Below, one piece after another: positions 29,437 through 38,427 of a stretch of 64,000 nt of DNA. The notes below the pieces were generated by a model. It had not been told where the DNA came from, did no database searches, and saw nothing but the letters and a program-made list of their open reading frames with translations. The stretch's first letter is position 1. Every line of letters starts with the position of its first letter. The DNA is from Paludibaculum fermentans (GTDB lineage: Bacteria > Acidobacteriota > Terriglobia > Bryobacterales > Bryobacteraceae): positions 6,649,501-6,713,500 of the forward strand of contig NZ_CP063849.1 in assembly GCF_015277775.1 (NCBI RefSeq), read 5' to 3'. The translations under genes and the position numbers were made by a program.

Positions 29437-30411
29437 ATGCTGCCGGCCGCCCGCCATCTTTTGGAAACGGAAGCCCGCGCCATCGCGCGGGCTTCCGAAC
29501 GTCTGGGCGACGATTTCGAACGTGCCGCCGGCCTCATCCTCGAGGCCGAAGGCCGAGTCATCACCACGGGCATGGGCAAGAGCGGCTACGTGGCCCGCAA
29601 ACTCGCCGCAACCCTCTGCGCCACCGGTACGCCCGCCTCATTCCTGCACCCCGCGGAGGCCGTCCACGGCGACCTCGGCCTCGTACAATCCGGCGATGTC
29701 CTCATCCTCATCTCCAAGAGCGGCGCGACGGAGGAATTAATCCGCCTCGTGCCCCGCCTCCAGCAGGCCGGTGTGGCCTGCATCGGTATCCTCGGCAAGA
29801 CCGACAGCCCGCTGGCTCGTGTCTGCCAGGCCGTGCTCGACGCCCAGGTCGATCAGGAAGGCGACCTTCATAATCTCGTGCCTGCCGCCAGCGCGATTGT
29901 CGCCGCAGCCCTGGGTGATGCCCTGGCCGTCTCGCTGATGAAGGCCCGCCAGTTCGGTCCGGAGGACTTCGGCGTCTTTCACCCGGCAGGCCAGTTGGGC
30001 CGCAACCTTCGCCTTCACGTGCGCGACGCCATGCACACCGGCGATGCAGTTGCTTGGGTGACGCCCGAAACCACCGTGCGCGAGGTCGTCATCGCCATGA
30101 CCCAGCGATCGCTTGGCGCCGCCTGCGTGCTGAATCCAGACCGGTCGCTAGCCGGCCTCATCACCGATGGCGATCTGCGCCGTGCCCTGGAACATCACGA
30201 CGACATCCGGACCCTGCGTGCCGCCGACGTCATGACAGCCCGTCCGCTCACCGTGCAGCCCGCGGCCACCCTCCGCGAGGCGCTGGTGCTGATGGAGAGG
30301 CGTCCACGCCAGCTTTCCCTCCTGCCTGTGGTCGACCCCCATGGCTGCGCCCTGGGCATCCTGCGCCTGCACGATGTCTATCAGGCCGGGCTCGGCAAAT
30401 CCCAGCCCTAA
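29437..30411 (+). CDS. kdsD: Arabinose-5-phosphate isomerase (KdsD/KpsF family)
   Basis: The 324-residue protein should convert ribulose-5-phosphate to arabinose-5-phosphate, the first step of Kdo synthesis for lipopolysaccharide. The SIS domain covers about residues 30-165. It shows RVITTGMGKSGYVARKLAAT, SFLHPAEAVHGDLG and ILISKSGATEE. Two CBS repeats follow (about 205-262 and 270-320: MHTGDAVAWVTPE..., VMTARPLTVQPA...). Gene order tig-kdsD with a 1-nt gap suggests co-transcription. The presence of this enzyme supports a Gram-negative outer membrane. Confidence 0.95.
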   Translation: MLPAARHLLETEARAIARASERLGDDFERAAGLILEAEGRVITTGMGKSGYVARKLAATLCATGTPASFLHPAEAVHGDLGLVQSGDVLILISKSGATEELIRLVPRLQQAGVACIGILGKTDSPLARVCQAVLDAQVDQEGDLHNLVPAASAIVAAALGDALAVSLMKARQFGPEDFGVFHPAGQLGRNLRLHVRDAMHTGDAVAWVTPETTVREVVIAMTQRSLGAACVLNPDRSLAGLITDGDLRRALEHHDDIRTLRAADVMTARPLTVQPAATLREALVLMERRPRQLSLLPVVDPHGCALGILRLHDVYQAGLGKSQP

Positions 30412-30415
30412 CCGA

Positions 30416-31888
30416 TTATCTGGATCCGGCCCACACAATCGACCGGTGCAGCAGATTCCGGAACCACGGGCTCTCGTGCGCTTCGCGTCCATGCCCCAGC
30501 AGGATCACCGCCACACGCGACTTCTCGTACGGGCTGATCCACGCCAGTTCCCTGTCCGATGTCTTCTCGTCGGTCGTCAATAGCGGCTGGATGCCCGGGG
30601 CATGCCACACGTTCTTGTACGTTTCATCGAACACGCGCATCTGCGGCAGGCCCTTTGTGATTGCGTGCGTGCCCACCGGGGTCGCCACCATCTCCACGTC
30701 ATGGAGGTAAGAAGAGGCCGGATACTCACCCGCTGCTTTCTCGAAATAGTGGCCGCCCACGACGTCTTTCCACCACCATTGCCAGGACTGGAAGCTCACC
30801 ACCGCATGGTGCAGCACAATCAACCCTTTGCCTGATTCCACATAGTCCTGCAGGTTCTTTCGTTGCGCCTCCGGCAGGTCCTGGATCATGTCGTAAAGCA
30901 CCACCACGTCGTACCGCTTCCGCAGATCGCCTCGGAATGCCGCCGGATGCGGATCCACGTTGACCTTCACATCGCGCCAGCCCTCGAACGCACCGTACAG
31001 CGACGTTTCGTGATCGTGCCCGCCCGCCACCAGCAGCACGCGTAGCGCGTCCTTGTTGACCGGATGCAGATTCAACTGCGCAGGCAGCGTCACTGCCCTT
31101 GTTGCGGCCCATTCCACGCCGCGCGCATAGCTGGCGGTGAAGCCTGGCGACTGCATCGCATCCAGATCGTGGCCCAGCGCCGTATGGAAGACACGGCCGG
31201 CGCCGTAGGCGTTGGTCCACAGCAGCGGCTCCTCCTTGCCATTGCCACCGATGGTGGGCGAATCGAAAGCCGTAGCCAGAATGTGTACGGCCGGCTTCAA
31301 TCGGAAGTTGTGGTACAGCTCATCGCTCAGCAGGAATGTGGGCGCCATCCCCGCCGCGACCGGATGCCCCGCATCCTGCCACTTCACCTGGTAAGCATGC
31401 CGCTGGGCATGGCCGGTCTTCGGATCCTTGTCCGACCATACGGCTCCGACCATCGCGCCCCAGGCGGTCCACGCCGGCTGGTAGACATCGGTCCGGCCCA
31501 TCTTCTCGCTCAGGACCGCCGTCTCGCCAAAGGGATAGCTGCCCGCATGCACCACCACCAGGCCCTTGCCGCCCTTTACGAACTCTTCCACGGCCTTTTC
31601 GGCCTGCACGCCCCAGCGTGGTCCGCAGTAGTTGGACACCAGCACGTCGTAGGGTCGCAGTGTCTCAGCCGTCAGGCCCGATGGCTCTTCCGTCACGCGG
31701 ACATCGAAACGGCCCGTGACCTCTAAAACCTGCCTCAGATACGGAGTGGTTGTCCGCCAATCGTGGTTGTTCCGTCCCGTCAGGATCAGGACACGGATCT
31801 TGCCCTCTTCGAAAAAGAACTTGTCGGGAACCTGAGGAACCTGCGCCACGGCAGTCAGGCAGAGAAGGAACAAAACGGCACGGAACAT
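30416..31888 (-). CDS. Secreted protein with two ThuA-like domains
   Basis: A 490-residue protein with a signal peptide (MFRAVLFLLCLTAVAQ). Two copies of a ThuA/class-I-glutamine-amidotransferase-like fold follow. The first is at about 32-260 (IRVLILTGRNNHDWRTTTPY ... VVVHAGSYPF ... DELYHNFRL). The second is at about 275-485 (ALRVLLVAGGHDHETSLYGAF ... LIVLHHAVVSFQ ... WISPYEKSRVAVILLGHG). ThuA domains occur in trehalose or other sugar utilisation loci and in many uncharacterised periplasmic proteins of Acidobacteria and Planctomycetes. Function is not established. It converges on kdsD with a 4-nt gap and no evident terminator. Confidence 0.85.
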   Translation of the reverse strand: MFRAVLFLLCLTAVAQVPQVPDKFFFEEGKIRVLILTGRNNHDWRTTTPYLRQVLEVTGRFDVRVTEEPSGLTAETLRPYDVLVSNYCGPRWGVQAEKAVEEFVKGGKGLVVVHAGSYPFGETAVLSEKMGRTDVYQPAWTAWGAMVGAVWSDKDPKTGHAQRHAYQVKWQDAGHPVAAGMAPTFLLSDELYHNFRLKPAVHILATAFDSPTIGGNGKEEPLLWTNAYGAGRVFHTALGHDLDAMQSPGFTASYARGVEWAATRAVTLPAQLNLHPVNKDALRVLLVAGGHDHETSLYGAFEGWRDVKVNVDPHPAAFRGDLRKRYDVVVLYDMIQDLPEAQRKNLQDYVESGKGLIVLHHAVVSFQSWQWWWKDVVGGHYFEKAAGEYPASSYLHDVEMVATPVGTHAITKGLPQMRVFDETYKNVWHAPGIQPLLTTDEKTSDRELAWISPYEKSRVAVILLGHGREAHESPWFRNLLHRSIVWAGSR

Positions 31889-32078
31889 GGTCGGACCTCG
31901 ATACTGCTCTTAATCAATCCTCTCCAGCATACGCGCGTGCCAACGCCTCCGCCTCCAGGGCTCTTTTTGCCGATAACCTCGGGCTCGTCCGCGCGTCCAA
32001 CTCTGGGAACGAATGAACCCGAAATTTTGGCGAACTCGCCCGGCCAAGGCGCGAGTGGCTCAGGTTAGACTGTAGGCT

Positions 32079-32645
32079 ATGCTCTCGTCAGACGTGACTC
32101 AACTGCTGAGAAGTTGGCGCGACGGCAATAAGCAGGCCCTCGACGAACTCCTGCCCCTCGTCTACACGGAGCTCCGCGGGTTGGCTGAGCGCGCGCTGCG
32201 CCACGAGCGGCCCGGCCATACCCTCCAGAGCACGGCGCTCGTCCATGAGGCCTACCTCCGCCTAGTCCAGCAGGACAATGCGGAGTGGCAGAATCGGGCG
32301 CACTTCTTTGCCATGGCGGCCCGCATGATTCGCCGCATCCTGGTTGATCATGCCCGCGCCCGCCACGCCGCCAAACGGGGCTCCGGCATGCCGAAACTGG
32401 CGCTGGATGAGGCGCTCGGCGTCGCCGAAAAGAACGATTGGGAAGTACTCGCGCTCGACGACGCCCTGAACCGCCTGGCCCAGATGGACGAGCAGCAGGC
32501 GCAGGTCGTCGAGATGCGCTTCTTTGCCGGACTCACGGTGGAGGAGACCGCTGAAGCCCTCGGCATCTCCACCGCCACCGTTAAGCGGGATTGGGCCACG
32601 GCCAAGGCATGGCTCTTCCGGGAGGTCAGCCGCGCCGGGGCATGA
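32079..32645 (+). CDS. ECF-type RNA polymerase sigma factor (Sig-70_X6-like)
   Basis: This is a 188-residue sigma factor with regions 2 and 4 only. Region 2 shows LVYTELRGLAERALRHERPG, then VHEAYLRLVQQD and AHFFAMAARMIRRILVDHAR. Region 4 ends with QVVEMRFFAGLTVEETAEAL and STATVKRDWATAKAWLFRE. The wording of region 2 is typical of the sigma family found in Acidobacteria and Planctomycetes next to serine/threonine kinases. Its stop overlaps the start of the kinase gene (ATGA), so both are probably translated together and the kinase is a likely regulator of the sigma factor. Confidence 0.92.
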   Translation: MLSSDVTQLLRSWRDGNKQALDELLPLVYTELRGLAERALRHERPGHTLQSTALVHEAYLRLVQQDNAEWQNRAHFFAMAARMIRRILVDHARARHAAKRGSGMPKLALDEALGVAEKNDWEVLALDDALNRLAQMDEQQAQVVEMRFFAGLTVEETAEALGISTATVKRDWATAKAWLFREVSRAGA

Positions 32646-35137
32646 AGAGCGAGCAGTGGGCCGTCGTCAAAGAGATCCTGTACGAAGCGCTTGAGCGGCC
32701 CTGCGAAGCGCGCCGCGAGTATGTCCTGCAGGCCTGCGGACCCCAGACCGAACTGGCCGAAGAAGTCTTCTCCCTGTTGAATGCGCAGGACGAGAATGCG
32801 GGTTTCCTTACCGTCCATCCCCCCGCTGAAATCGTCCCCGTGCCCGACCTCGAACCGGGTGACCGCATCGGTCCCTACCGCATCGTGGAGGAGATCGGTC
32901 GCGGCGGCATGGGCAGCGTCTATCTCGCCGTACGCGACGACGGCGCGTACGAGCAGCAGGTCGCCATCAAGCTCGTCAAACGCGGCATGGACACCGACTT
33001 TGTCCTGCAGCGCTTCCGCTATGAGCGCCAGTTGCTGGCCTTCCTCAGCCATCCCTACATAGCCCGCCTGCTCGAAGGTGGTAGCACCTCCGAGGGCCGG
33101 CCGTACTTCGTCATGGAGTTCGTGCCCGGCCGGCCGATCATGCACTACTGCAGCGAGGCGCGCGTCGATCTCCAGGGCCGCCTGCGCATCTTCCGCCAGG
33201 TGTGCGAGGCGGTCGACCACGCCCACCGCAATCTCATCGTCCATCGCGATTTGAAGCCGGCCAACATCCTCATCACCGAGGACGGCATTCCGCGCCTGCT
33301 CGACTTCGGCATCGCCACCCTGCTGCTGCCGGACGCTCCCGAAATGGCCGCCGCCCGCACGGGCGAAACGCGCATGTTGACGCCGGATTACTGTAGTCCG
33401 GAACAGTTCCGCGGCGAGCCTGTCACCACCGCCGCCGATGTCTACTCCCTCGGCACGGTGCTCTACGAACTGCTCACCGGCCACAAAGCGCACAAGTTCC
33501 AGTCGAAGGTCCACTCCGAGCTCGAGCGCGTCATCTGCCTCGAGGATCCGGTGAAGCCCAGCGACATTCTCACCGACGAGGTGGTGCACGCCACCATCCA
33601 GCCCAAGGCGTTGCGCGGTGACCTCGACCGCATCGTCCTCAAGGCCATGCACAAGGAGCCCGCCCGACGCTATTCGTCGGTCGAGCAACTGTCCGAGGAT
33701 CTGCGCCGCTACCTGGAGGGCCGGCCCGTCCTCGCCCAGCCCGACTCTTTGTCCTACCGCTGGTGCAAATTTGCCGCGCGGAACAAAGCCAGTGTCGCGG
33801 CCGGAGCCCTGGCCGTGCTGAGCCTGATCGGCGGCATCGTGGCTACCTCGTGGCAGGCCCACATCGCCCGGGTTCAGCGGGATCGGGCGGAGCGCCGTTT
33901 TGAAGACGTGCGCCGCCTGGCGACCTCGTTTCTCGTCGAGAACGACACGCTCGCCACGCTGCCTGGCGGCACCGGCATCCGCGGCAAGCTGATTCAGCGC
34001 TCGCTCGAGTATCTCGACGGGCTGGCCAAGGAAGCGGCTGGAGACCTGGGCCTGCAGCGTGAACTTGCCATGGCCTACGAGAAGATGGGCGACGTCCAGG
34101 GCCGTGCCGACGGCCCCAATGTCGGGGACACCGCCGCCGCCCTCAGCAGCTACCGCAAGGCCTTGGCCATCCGCGAGTCCATGCAGGCGGCCGATCCCGG
34201 CAACGTCGACAATCAACGCCACCTGGCGGTCTCGCTCTCGCGCATGAGCGGCGTACTCAAGATCGCCGGTGAATACCAGGCCGGTCTCGAGTTGGACCGG
34301 CGCTCCCTCGGCATCCGCGAACGCCTGCTGGCCGGCGACCCCGCCAATCGCGGCCTCCAGCGCGAAGTGGCCGCCAGCTACACCACGCTTGGCGGCAGCC
34401 TGTTCCAGGTGGGCCAGTGGGCCGGCGTCCTGCCCGCCCGCCGGAACGCCCTGAAGCTCTACAGCGCGCTCACGCAGCAGAAGGATGCGGCCTCGGAGGA
34501 CTGGCATGGCCTGGCTCTCGCGAACCTGCGCATGGGCAGCATCCTGCGCCATTCCAAGGAGCCTGTCGAGTCCGAACGCCACTACCTGGATGCCCTGAAG
34601 GCGGCTCGTGTCGGCCTCAAGTTGTGGCCCTCCAACCTCGGCCTGCGCCAGATGGAGGCTTCGGCCGCCAGCGGCCTGGGCAGTCTCCAGCTCGAACAGG
34701 GCCACCTCAATGCGGCCCTCCGCAACTATCAGACAGCACAGGGGATCTACGAGGATTTGGAGCGCGCTGACCCGGACGATGTGCGCCTCCGCAGCCTCAC
34801 CGCCACCGAGCACTATCACATCGGCCGCGCCTTGCTGAAGCAGCATCAGGCCAGCCAGGCGATGGAGGAGTTCCGGCAGTCGCTCTCGCTGCGCGAATCC
34901 GTCGCCGCCAGGAACCCGCTCAACGCCGGAGCCAAGGGCGAGGTGGCTGAGTCGCTGGCCGGGCTCGGCGACACGCATGCCGCCGCCGGCAACCGGAGCG
35001 AGGCGATGATCTGGTACGGTCGCGCCCTGACGGTGCTCGACGACCTCAACAGACAGAAACGGGCCAACTCAGCGAGCTTGACTGAGTTGGCCCGTGTCAC
35101 GGCGGAGATGGCGAAATTGACCGCCAACGGCCGTTAG
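32642..35137 (+). CDS. Membrane-anchored serine/threonine protein kinase with TPR-rich C-terminal region
   Basis: The protein has 831 residues. The kinase domain (about 78-358) shows IGRGGMGSVYLA, catalytic Lys110 in VAIKLV, HRDLKPANIL (201-210) and DFG (221-223). One membrane segment (about 383-404) follows. The long helical C-terminal half looks like tetratricopeptide repeats (LSSYRKALAIRESM, LRNYQTAQGIYEDL, YGRALTVLDDLNRQ). It should face the periplasm and sense a ligand or partner. The start ATG at 32642 overlaps the sigma stop. An upstream open stretch is inside the sigma gene and was rejected. The 3' end contains a 14-bp inverted repeat that may serve the convergent gene. Confidence 0.93.
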   Translation: MKSEQWAVVKEILYEALERPCEARREYVLQACGPQTELAEEVFSLLNAQDENAGFLTVHPPAEIVPVPDLEPGDRIGPYRIVEEIGRGGMGSVYLAVRDDGAYEQQVAIKLVKRGMDTDFVLQRFRYERQLLAFLSHPYIARLLEGGSTSEGRPYFVMEFVPGRPIMHYCSEARVDLQGRLRIFRQVCEAVDHAHRNLIVHRDLKPANILITEDGIPRLLDFGIATLLLPDAPEMAAARTGETRMLTPDYCSPEQFRGEPVTTAADVYSLGTVLYELLTGHKAHKFQSKVHSELERVICLEDPVKPSDILTDEVVHATIQPKALRGDLDRIVLKAMHKEPARRYSSVEQLSEDLRRYLEGRPVLAQPDSLSYRWCKFAARNKASVAAGALAVLSLIGGIVATSWQAHIARVQRDRAERRFEDVRRLATSFLVENDTLATLPGGTGIRGKLIQRSLEYLDGLAKEAAGDLGLQRELAMAYEKMGDVQGRADGPNVGDTAAALSSYRKALAIRESMQAADPGNVDNQRHLAVSLSRMSGVLKIAGEYQAGLELDRRSLGIRERLLAGDPANRGLQREVAASYTTLGGSLFQVGQWAGVLPARRNALKLYSALTQQKDAASEDWHGLALANLRMGSILRHSKEPVESERHYLDALKAARVGLKLWPSNLGLRQMEASAASGLGSLQLEQGHLNAALRNYQTAQGIYEDLERADPDDVRLRSLTATEHYHIGRALLKQHQASQAMEEFRQSLSLRESVAARNPLNAGAKGEVAESLAGLGDTHAAAGNRSEAMIWYGRALTVLDDLNRQKRANSASLTELARVTAEMAKLTANGR
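35059..35095 (-). terminator. Perfect 14-bp inverted repeat inside the kinase 3' end, candidate terminator for the convergent gene
   Basis: ACGGGCCAACTCAG (35059-35072) and its exact reverse complement (35082-35095) flank a 9-nt loop. Read on the reverse strand it lies 38 nt past the stop of the BsuPI-domain gene, and GTTTCTGTC follows. The T-run is short. On the plus strand it is coding for the kinase. Confidence 0.5.
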
Positions 35138-36084
35138 GCCGCCGGCCGGGTGTACAGTTCCACGGCGGCCGAAGACGCGAACTTCGGCCCGTCGCCGGTT
35201 GTCAGCCAGGCCTCGATCGTATACATCCCATCCTCCAGGCCGGCCGCCGCCGCGGCGTCGATTTCGCCCTCGATCAGATAAGTTCTGCGGCCCCCGATGG
35301 TCTCTTCCGCCACCGCATCCGTGAATCCCTTGCCGTCGGACCAGCGGTATACAACTGCGCCGGCCGGATTCCGAAACACCATCTCATACCGCTGGGAAGT
35401 GGGGAACCGGACCGCCACGCCCACGGCCGACACCGTGTCGATATGCAAACGCGCCTGCAGGTGCAGGGCTTCCGCGGCCGTGTTGCGCTGGAACGAGTTC
35501 TCCGGCACGCTCACCCGGACAATCACACTCGGCCCGGCGCTGAACGTGAACTTTCCGACTCGCGCTGCGACCAGATCGTACTGCACCGGGCCGGCCAGGG
35601 TGTTGACCACCCGGCGCACCAACCCGATGTTCTCGATGTAGGTCTCCTCCGAGAAACCGGAGTCGGCGCACGCCCCCGGTCCGTAGTGGACCGTCTGCGC
35701 CGCCGGGAAGATTCCAACCGGCCCGGCATACTCACCGCGCTTGGCTGACGCCTCACCGGTCTGTTGGCAGCCGCTGAGTGGGGATTCCCACTGCTTGCCT
35801 GGTTCGAAGCTGGTAACCGGCGACTCGATGCCCGTTTCCAAATCCACCTGGACAAGATTCCCTTCGGCCGTCCTCCGCAGGAAGTTCCGCGCCGTGCCGT
35901 AGCCCTTCACAGAGTAGTAGATCTGACTATTTAGCTGGTAGGGTGTCCCGACGGCGATCGTGAATGTTTCCGCGGATTTGTCCGACCGGTAAGTCCAATA
36001 GTTGCCATCGCCCAGGGGGAGGTAGTCCTGGGCGAATAACGACGGGCACAACAGTACCGCGAACAGGGCCGTAGTGGTTCTCAT
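35134..36084 (-). CDS. Secreted protein with a C-terminal BsuPI-like domain
   Basis: A 316-residue protein with a signal peptide (MRTTTALFAVLLCPSLFAQ). The first 190 residues form an unclassified region opening DYLPLGDGNYWTYRS, which recurs in secreted acidobacterial proteins. Two Cys (about 105 and 138) could pair. Residues about 200-310 match the intracellular-proteinase-inhibitor BsuPI fold by eye: VAVRFPTSQRYEMVFRNPAG, VVYRWSDGKGFTDA and GMYTIEAWLTTGD. Whether it inhibits a protease is unknown. Its TAA and the kinase TAG share the four bases TTAG, so the two genes overlap tail to tail. Confidence 0.75.
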   Translation of the reverse strand: MRTTTALFAVLLCPSLFAQDYLPLGDGNYWTYRSDKSAETFTIAVGTPYQLNSQIYYSVKGYGTARNFLRRTAEGNLVQVDLETGIESPVTSFEPGKQWESPLSGCQQTGEASAKRGEYAGPVGIFPAAQTVHYGPGACADSGFSEETYIENIGLVRRVVNTLAGPVQYDLVAARVGKFTFSAGPSVIVRVSVPENSFQRNTAAEALHLQARLHIDTVSAVGVAVRFPTSQRYEMVFRNPAGAVVYRWSDGKGFTDAVAEETIGGRRTYLIEGEIDAAAAAGLEDGMYTIEAWLTTGDGPKFASSAAVELYTRPAA

Positions 36085-36440
36085 GCCCTACACGCGGACA
36101 ATGGCAGGGAGAAAGATCAAACTCTTGCAATAAGTTACAACTGGAACCGAAGAACGGGCGGGGTACCGGGGGCCTTGGCGGCGTCGACAGCCACCTGGAG
36201 GAGGAGGAAGCCAGCGGATGCCGCTCGGCCCCCGCCAGTGGAGGCGTATGGAGCCACGGGTAAGAGTCGGCCAGAACTCAACCAGTGGGCTACGCAGTGT
36301 TTCTAGGTTCCGAAGTCCCGCGAGCCAAACCATGCAACCAGAACAACGGCCGCAGATTCCACAGGCGGCCGGCGATGGAGCACCTCCCTGCAGAGAGTGT
36401 AGGCCTACCCGCGAGGATTGGGAAGCATAATTTGCGATTT
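36085..36440. other. Non-coding stretch upstream of the BsuPI-domain gene
   Basis: About 356 nt hold no gene I can support. Several short reading frames cross it on both strands, but none has a ribosome binding site or recognisable composition. The promoter of the minus-strand gene at 36084 should lie in the right part of 36085-36150 (an AT-richer stretch), but I cannot assign boxes. No repeat of note. Confidence 0.4.
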
Positions 36441-37229
36441 CTAACTGCCCGATTTTGGTAGGTTTTCCAGCGAATTAACGGAGAAGTACACTTCCGTCCA
36501 GCATTCCGGGCGGTGGGTGTCGTACACACCGTGGGGCGTCCAGCACCAGGCAGGGTGGGGCTGGACTTCCCTGCCTCCCGTCATCAGTTTTTCGAACCGC
36601 CCGAAGAACATCCGCCAAAGATCGCCGTCTTGCGGCGGCAGCGTCCGTCCGTTCGCCAGATGCCGCATGCCCTGCCACGGTAGGGATACCTCGGCCCACC
36701 AGCCCCGGGAGATCCGGGTGGTGTCGTTCAGCCGCCCCTCGATCTGGACGGACGTGCGCAGCCCTGGGAAGTCCCAATCCAGAAACGCCCAACGGATGCC
36801 GCGCGGATGCGTGCCGCGCCAGAACGACGCTCCGGTCCGGTCGTAGTCGCCTCCAAAGGTGAGGGCCCTCCGGCGGTGGACGTCAAACTCTTCGGACCGA
36901 TACTTTTCGTACGAATCCCGCCAGATGAAGAACACCTCGTAAATGGTGCCCAAAGCGTTCATTTCGAATTCGTAGTAGCAGTCCCCGCCGTCGATAAAGA
37001 CTTCGATATCGCTCTCCAGGAAGATGAGCGAATCGCGTTCTGTCAGCCCGGCCTCGATAAAGGGCTCCTCGCTCCAGAAGCGGATGTGCAGCGCCTCATC
37101 GTCCCAGACCGCAGCGGCGCGGGTGTCGAACAGTCCCGGTTCGCCCGAAACCATATCGACAAAACGCGGCGAAACGGGCACGCGGCTCCAGTCGACGGGG
37201 CTGTCCGCGCGGTAGCAGGTGTAGCTCAC
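36441..37229 (-). CDS. Carbohydrate-binding family 9-like protein
   Basis: A 262-residue protein without a signal peptide. The segments AAAVWDDEALHIRFWSEEP, LIFLESDIEVFIDGGDCYYEFEMN (seen as DIEVFIDGGDCYYEFEMN) and RWAFLDWDFPG belong to the CBM9/DOMON-type beta-sandwich seen in family-9-like proteins. GWWAEVSLPWQGM is another recurring motif. Similar proteins in Acidobacteria and Bacteroidetes are annotated only as carbohydrate-binding family 9-like. Lack of an export signal makes the ligand unclear. Its start overlaps the DUF1015 stop by 4 nt. Confidence 0.8.
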   Translation of the reverse strand: MSYTCYRADSPVDWSRVPVSPRFVDMVSGEPGLFDTRAAAVWDDEALHIRFWSEEPFIEAGLTERDSLIFLESDIEVFIDGGDCYYEFEMNALGTIYEVFFIWRDSYEKYRSEEFDVHRRRALTFGGDYDRTGASFWRGTHPRGIRWAFLDWDFPGLRTSVQIEGRLNDTTRISRGWWAEVSLPWQGMRHLANGRTLPPQDGDLWRMFFGRFEKLMTGGREVQPHPAWCWTPHGVYDTHRPECWTEVYFSVNSLENLPKSGS

Positions 37230-38386
37230 GGCTCTAGTTCCAGCATCACCAGGCCTGAGCCCATCTTCGGGTAGAAGTAAGTCGATTTCTGCGGCAGCAC
37301 CTGGCCGCCGAACGAGACCCTGGCCATCCCGTCGATGGGCAGGTCTTCCAGCAGAAAGGTGATCTGTGCCCGGCCTTCCTTCACCTCGGCCAGCGCCTCT
37401 TCCCGGGTCCGCTTGTAGCGCAGGTTCGTGCCCGCCGTCACTACCTCGGGCGTAATGCCCAGCAGCGGGGTGAGAATGGAATCCTGGAGCACGGCGACGT
37501 TCAACGCTCCTTCGTTTGCCGGCACATCGCAGTGGAAGGCGCCGTTCTCCATGACCACTCCGAAGCGGATGGCGCCCGCGGGCGAAACCAGGGGCTCGAT
37601 CCCGTCGCCCACGTTCGGCAACTTGGCGAGGAAGGCCTCCGGCTGGAAGTCTTTCAATGAATGTACGATGCGGTGCGTTGCAAAGCAGCGCAGGCCCGGC
37701 GAGTCCAGGCTGACGAAGGTCATCAGCGTCCTGGGCTGTCCCATGCGCAGAGCCGTTTCATAGCGGTGGTGGCCGTCCGCGATCAGCAGCGGCCGGTCGC
37801 TCATCAACGCCTGCATCGACGAGCTCCAGGCCGCATCCGCCACGCGCCACAGCTTGTGCTGGGTCTGTTCATGGTCGGAGTAGACCAGATCGGGTTCCGT
37901 CGCGCAGACCGCGGCCAGCTTCGCTTCCACCGTGCCGCTGGGATCCGGGAACAGCATGAAGATCGAATCGAACTGAACCTGCGTGGCCTGCAGCAGGCGG
38001 AAACGGTCTTCCTTGGGTCCGCTCATGGTCCACTCATGGCGGAAGACGTTCGTCCCGTAATCCTCGGTGTCGCCCAGCCCGACGAAGCCGCGGCGGGTCA
38101 GGATCTCACCCGTACCTGGAGCCGGAAACGTCTGCTCGTACACGAAGAAGGCCTCTTCCGGATCCCGGGCCACGATCCCCTCTTGCTTCCATGCCGAGAG
38201 CCTGGCGGCGGCGCCCGCATAGTCGCCCTGCGGCAGGATCAGGTGCGCGAAGTTATACGGGCTGCGCGACTTATAGTCCGCCTCCAGCGCTGGGGGGATC
38301 ACGTCGTAGGGCAGGGTTGCCAGTTCCGCGATATCTCCGGCGGCAGGCGTATAGCGCAGGGCGTGCAGAGGATGAATGTTGGCCAT
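37226..38386 (-). CDS. DUF1015-family protein
   Basis: The 386-residue cytoplasmic protein is recognised by the N-terminal HALRYTPAAGDIAELATLPYDVI, by SPYNFAHLILPQGD, and by the central LLIADGHHRYETALRM (about 195-210), the family's most conserved motif. The family is widespread and has no established biochemical function. Members are often found near amino-acid or serine metabolism genes, and here ald lies two genes upstream. The start is the Met at 38386. The gap to the aldolase is 41 nt. Confidence 0.9.
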   Translation of the reverse strand: MANIHPLHALRYTPAAGDIAELATLPYDVIPPALEADYKSRSPYNFAHLILPQGDYAGAAARLSAWKQEGIVARDPEEAFFVYEQTFPAPGTGEILTRRGFVGLGDTEDYGTNVFRHEWTMSGPKEDRFRLLQATQVQFDSIFMLFPDPSGTVEAKLAAVCATEPDLVYSDHEQTQHKLWRVADAAWSSSMQALMSDRPLLIADGHHRYETALRMGQPRTLMTFVSLDSPGLRCFATHRIVHSLKDFQPEAFLAKLPNVGDGIEPLVSPAGAIRFGVVMENGAFHCDVPANEGALNVAVLQDSILTPLLGITPEVVTAGTNLRYKRTREEALAEVKEGRAQITFLLEDLPIDGMARVSFGGQVLPQKSTYFYPKMGSGLVMLELEP

Positions 38387-38427
38387 GGTAAGCGGCGAAG
38401 CCTTCCCGCTAGTGTATCGACCCGCCG

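Noticed and set aside
32348-34978. 876-codon open frame antisense to the sigma factor and kinase genes
   Set aside because: It mirrors the GC-rich third codon positions of two clearly recognised genes, has no ribosome binding site and shows no family signature.
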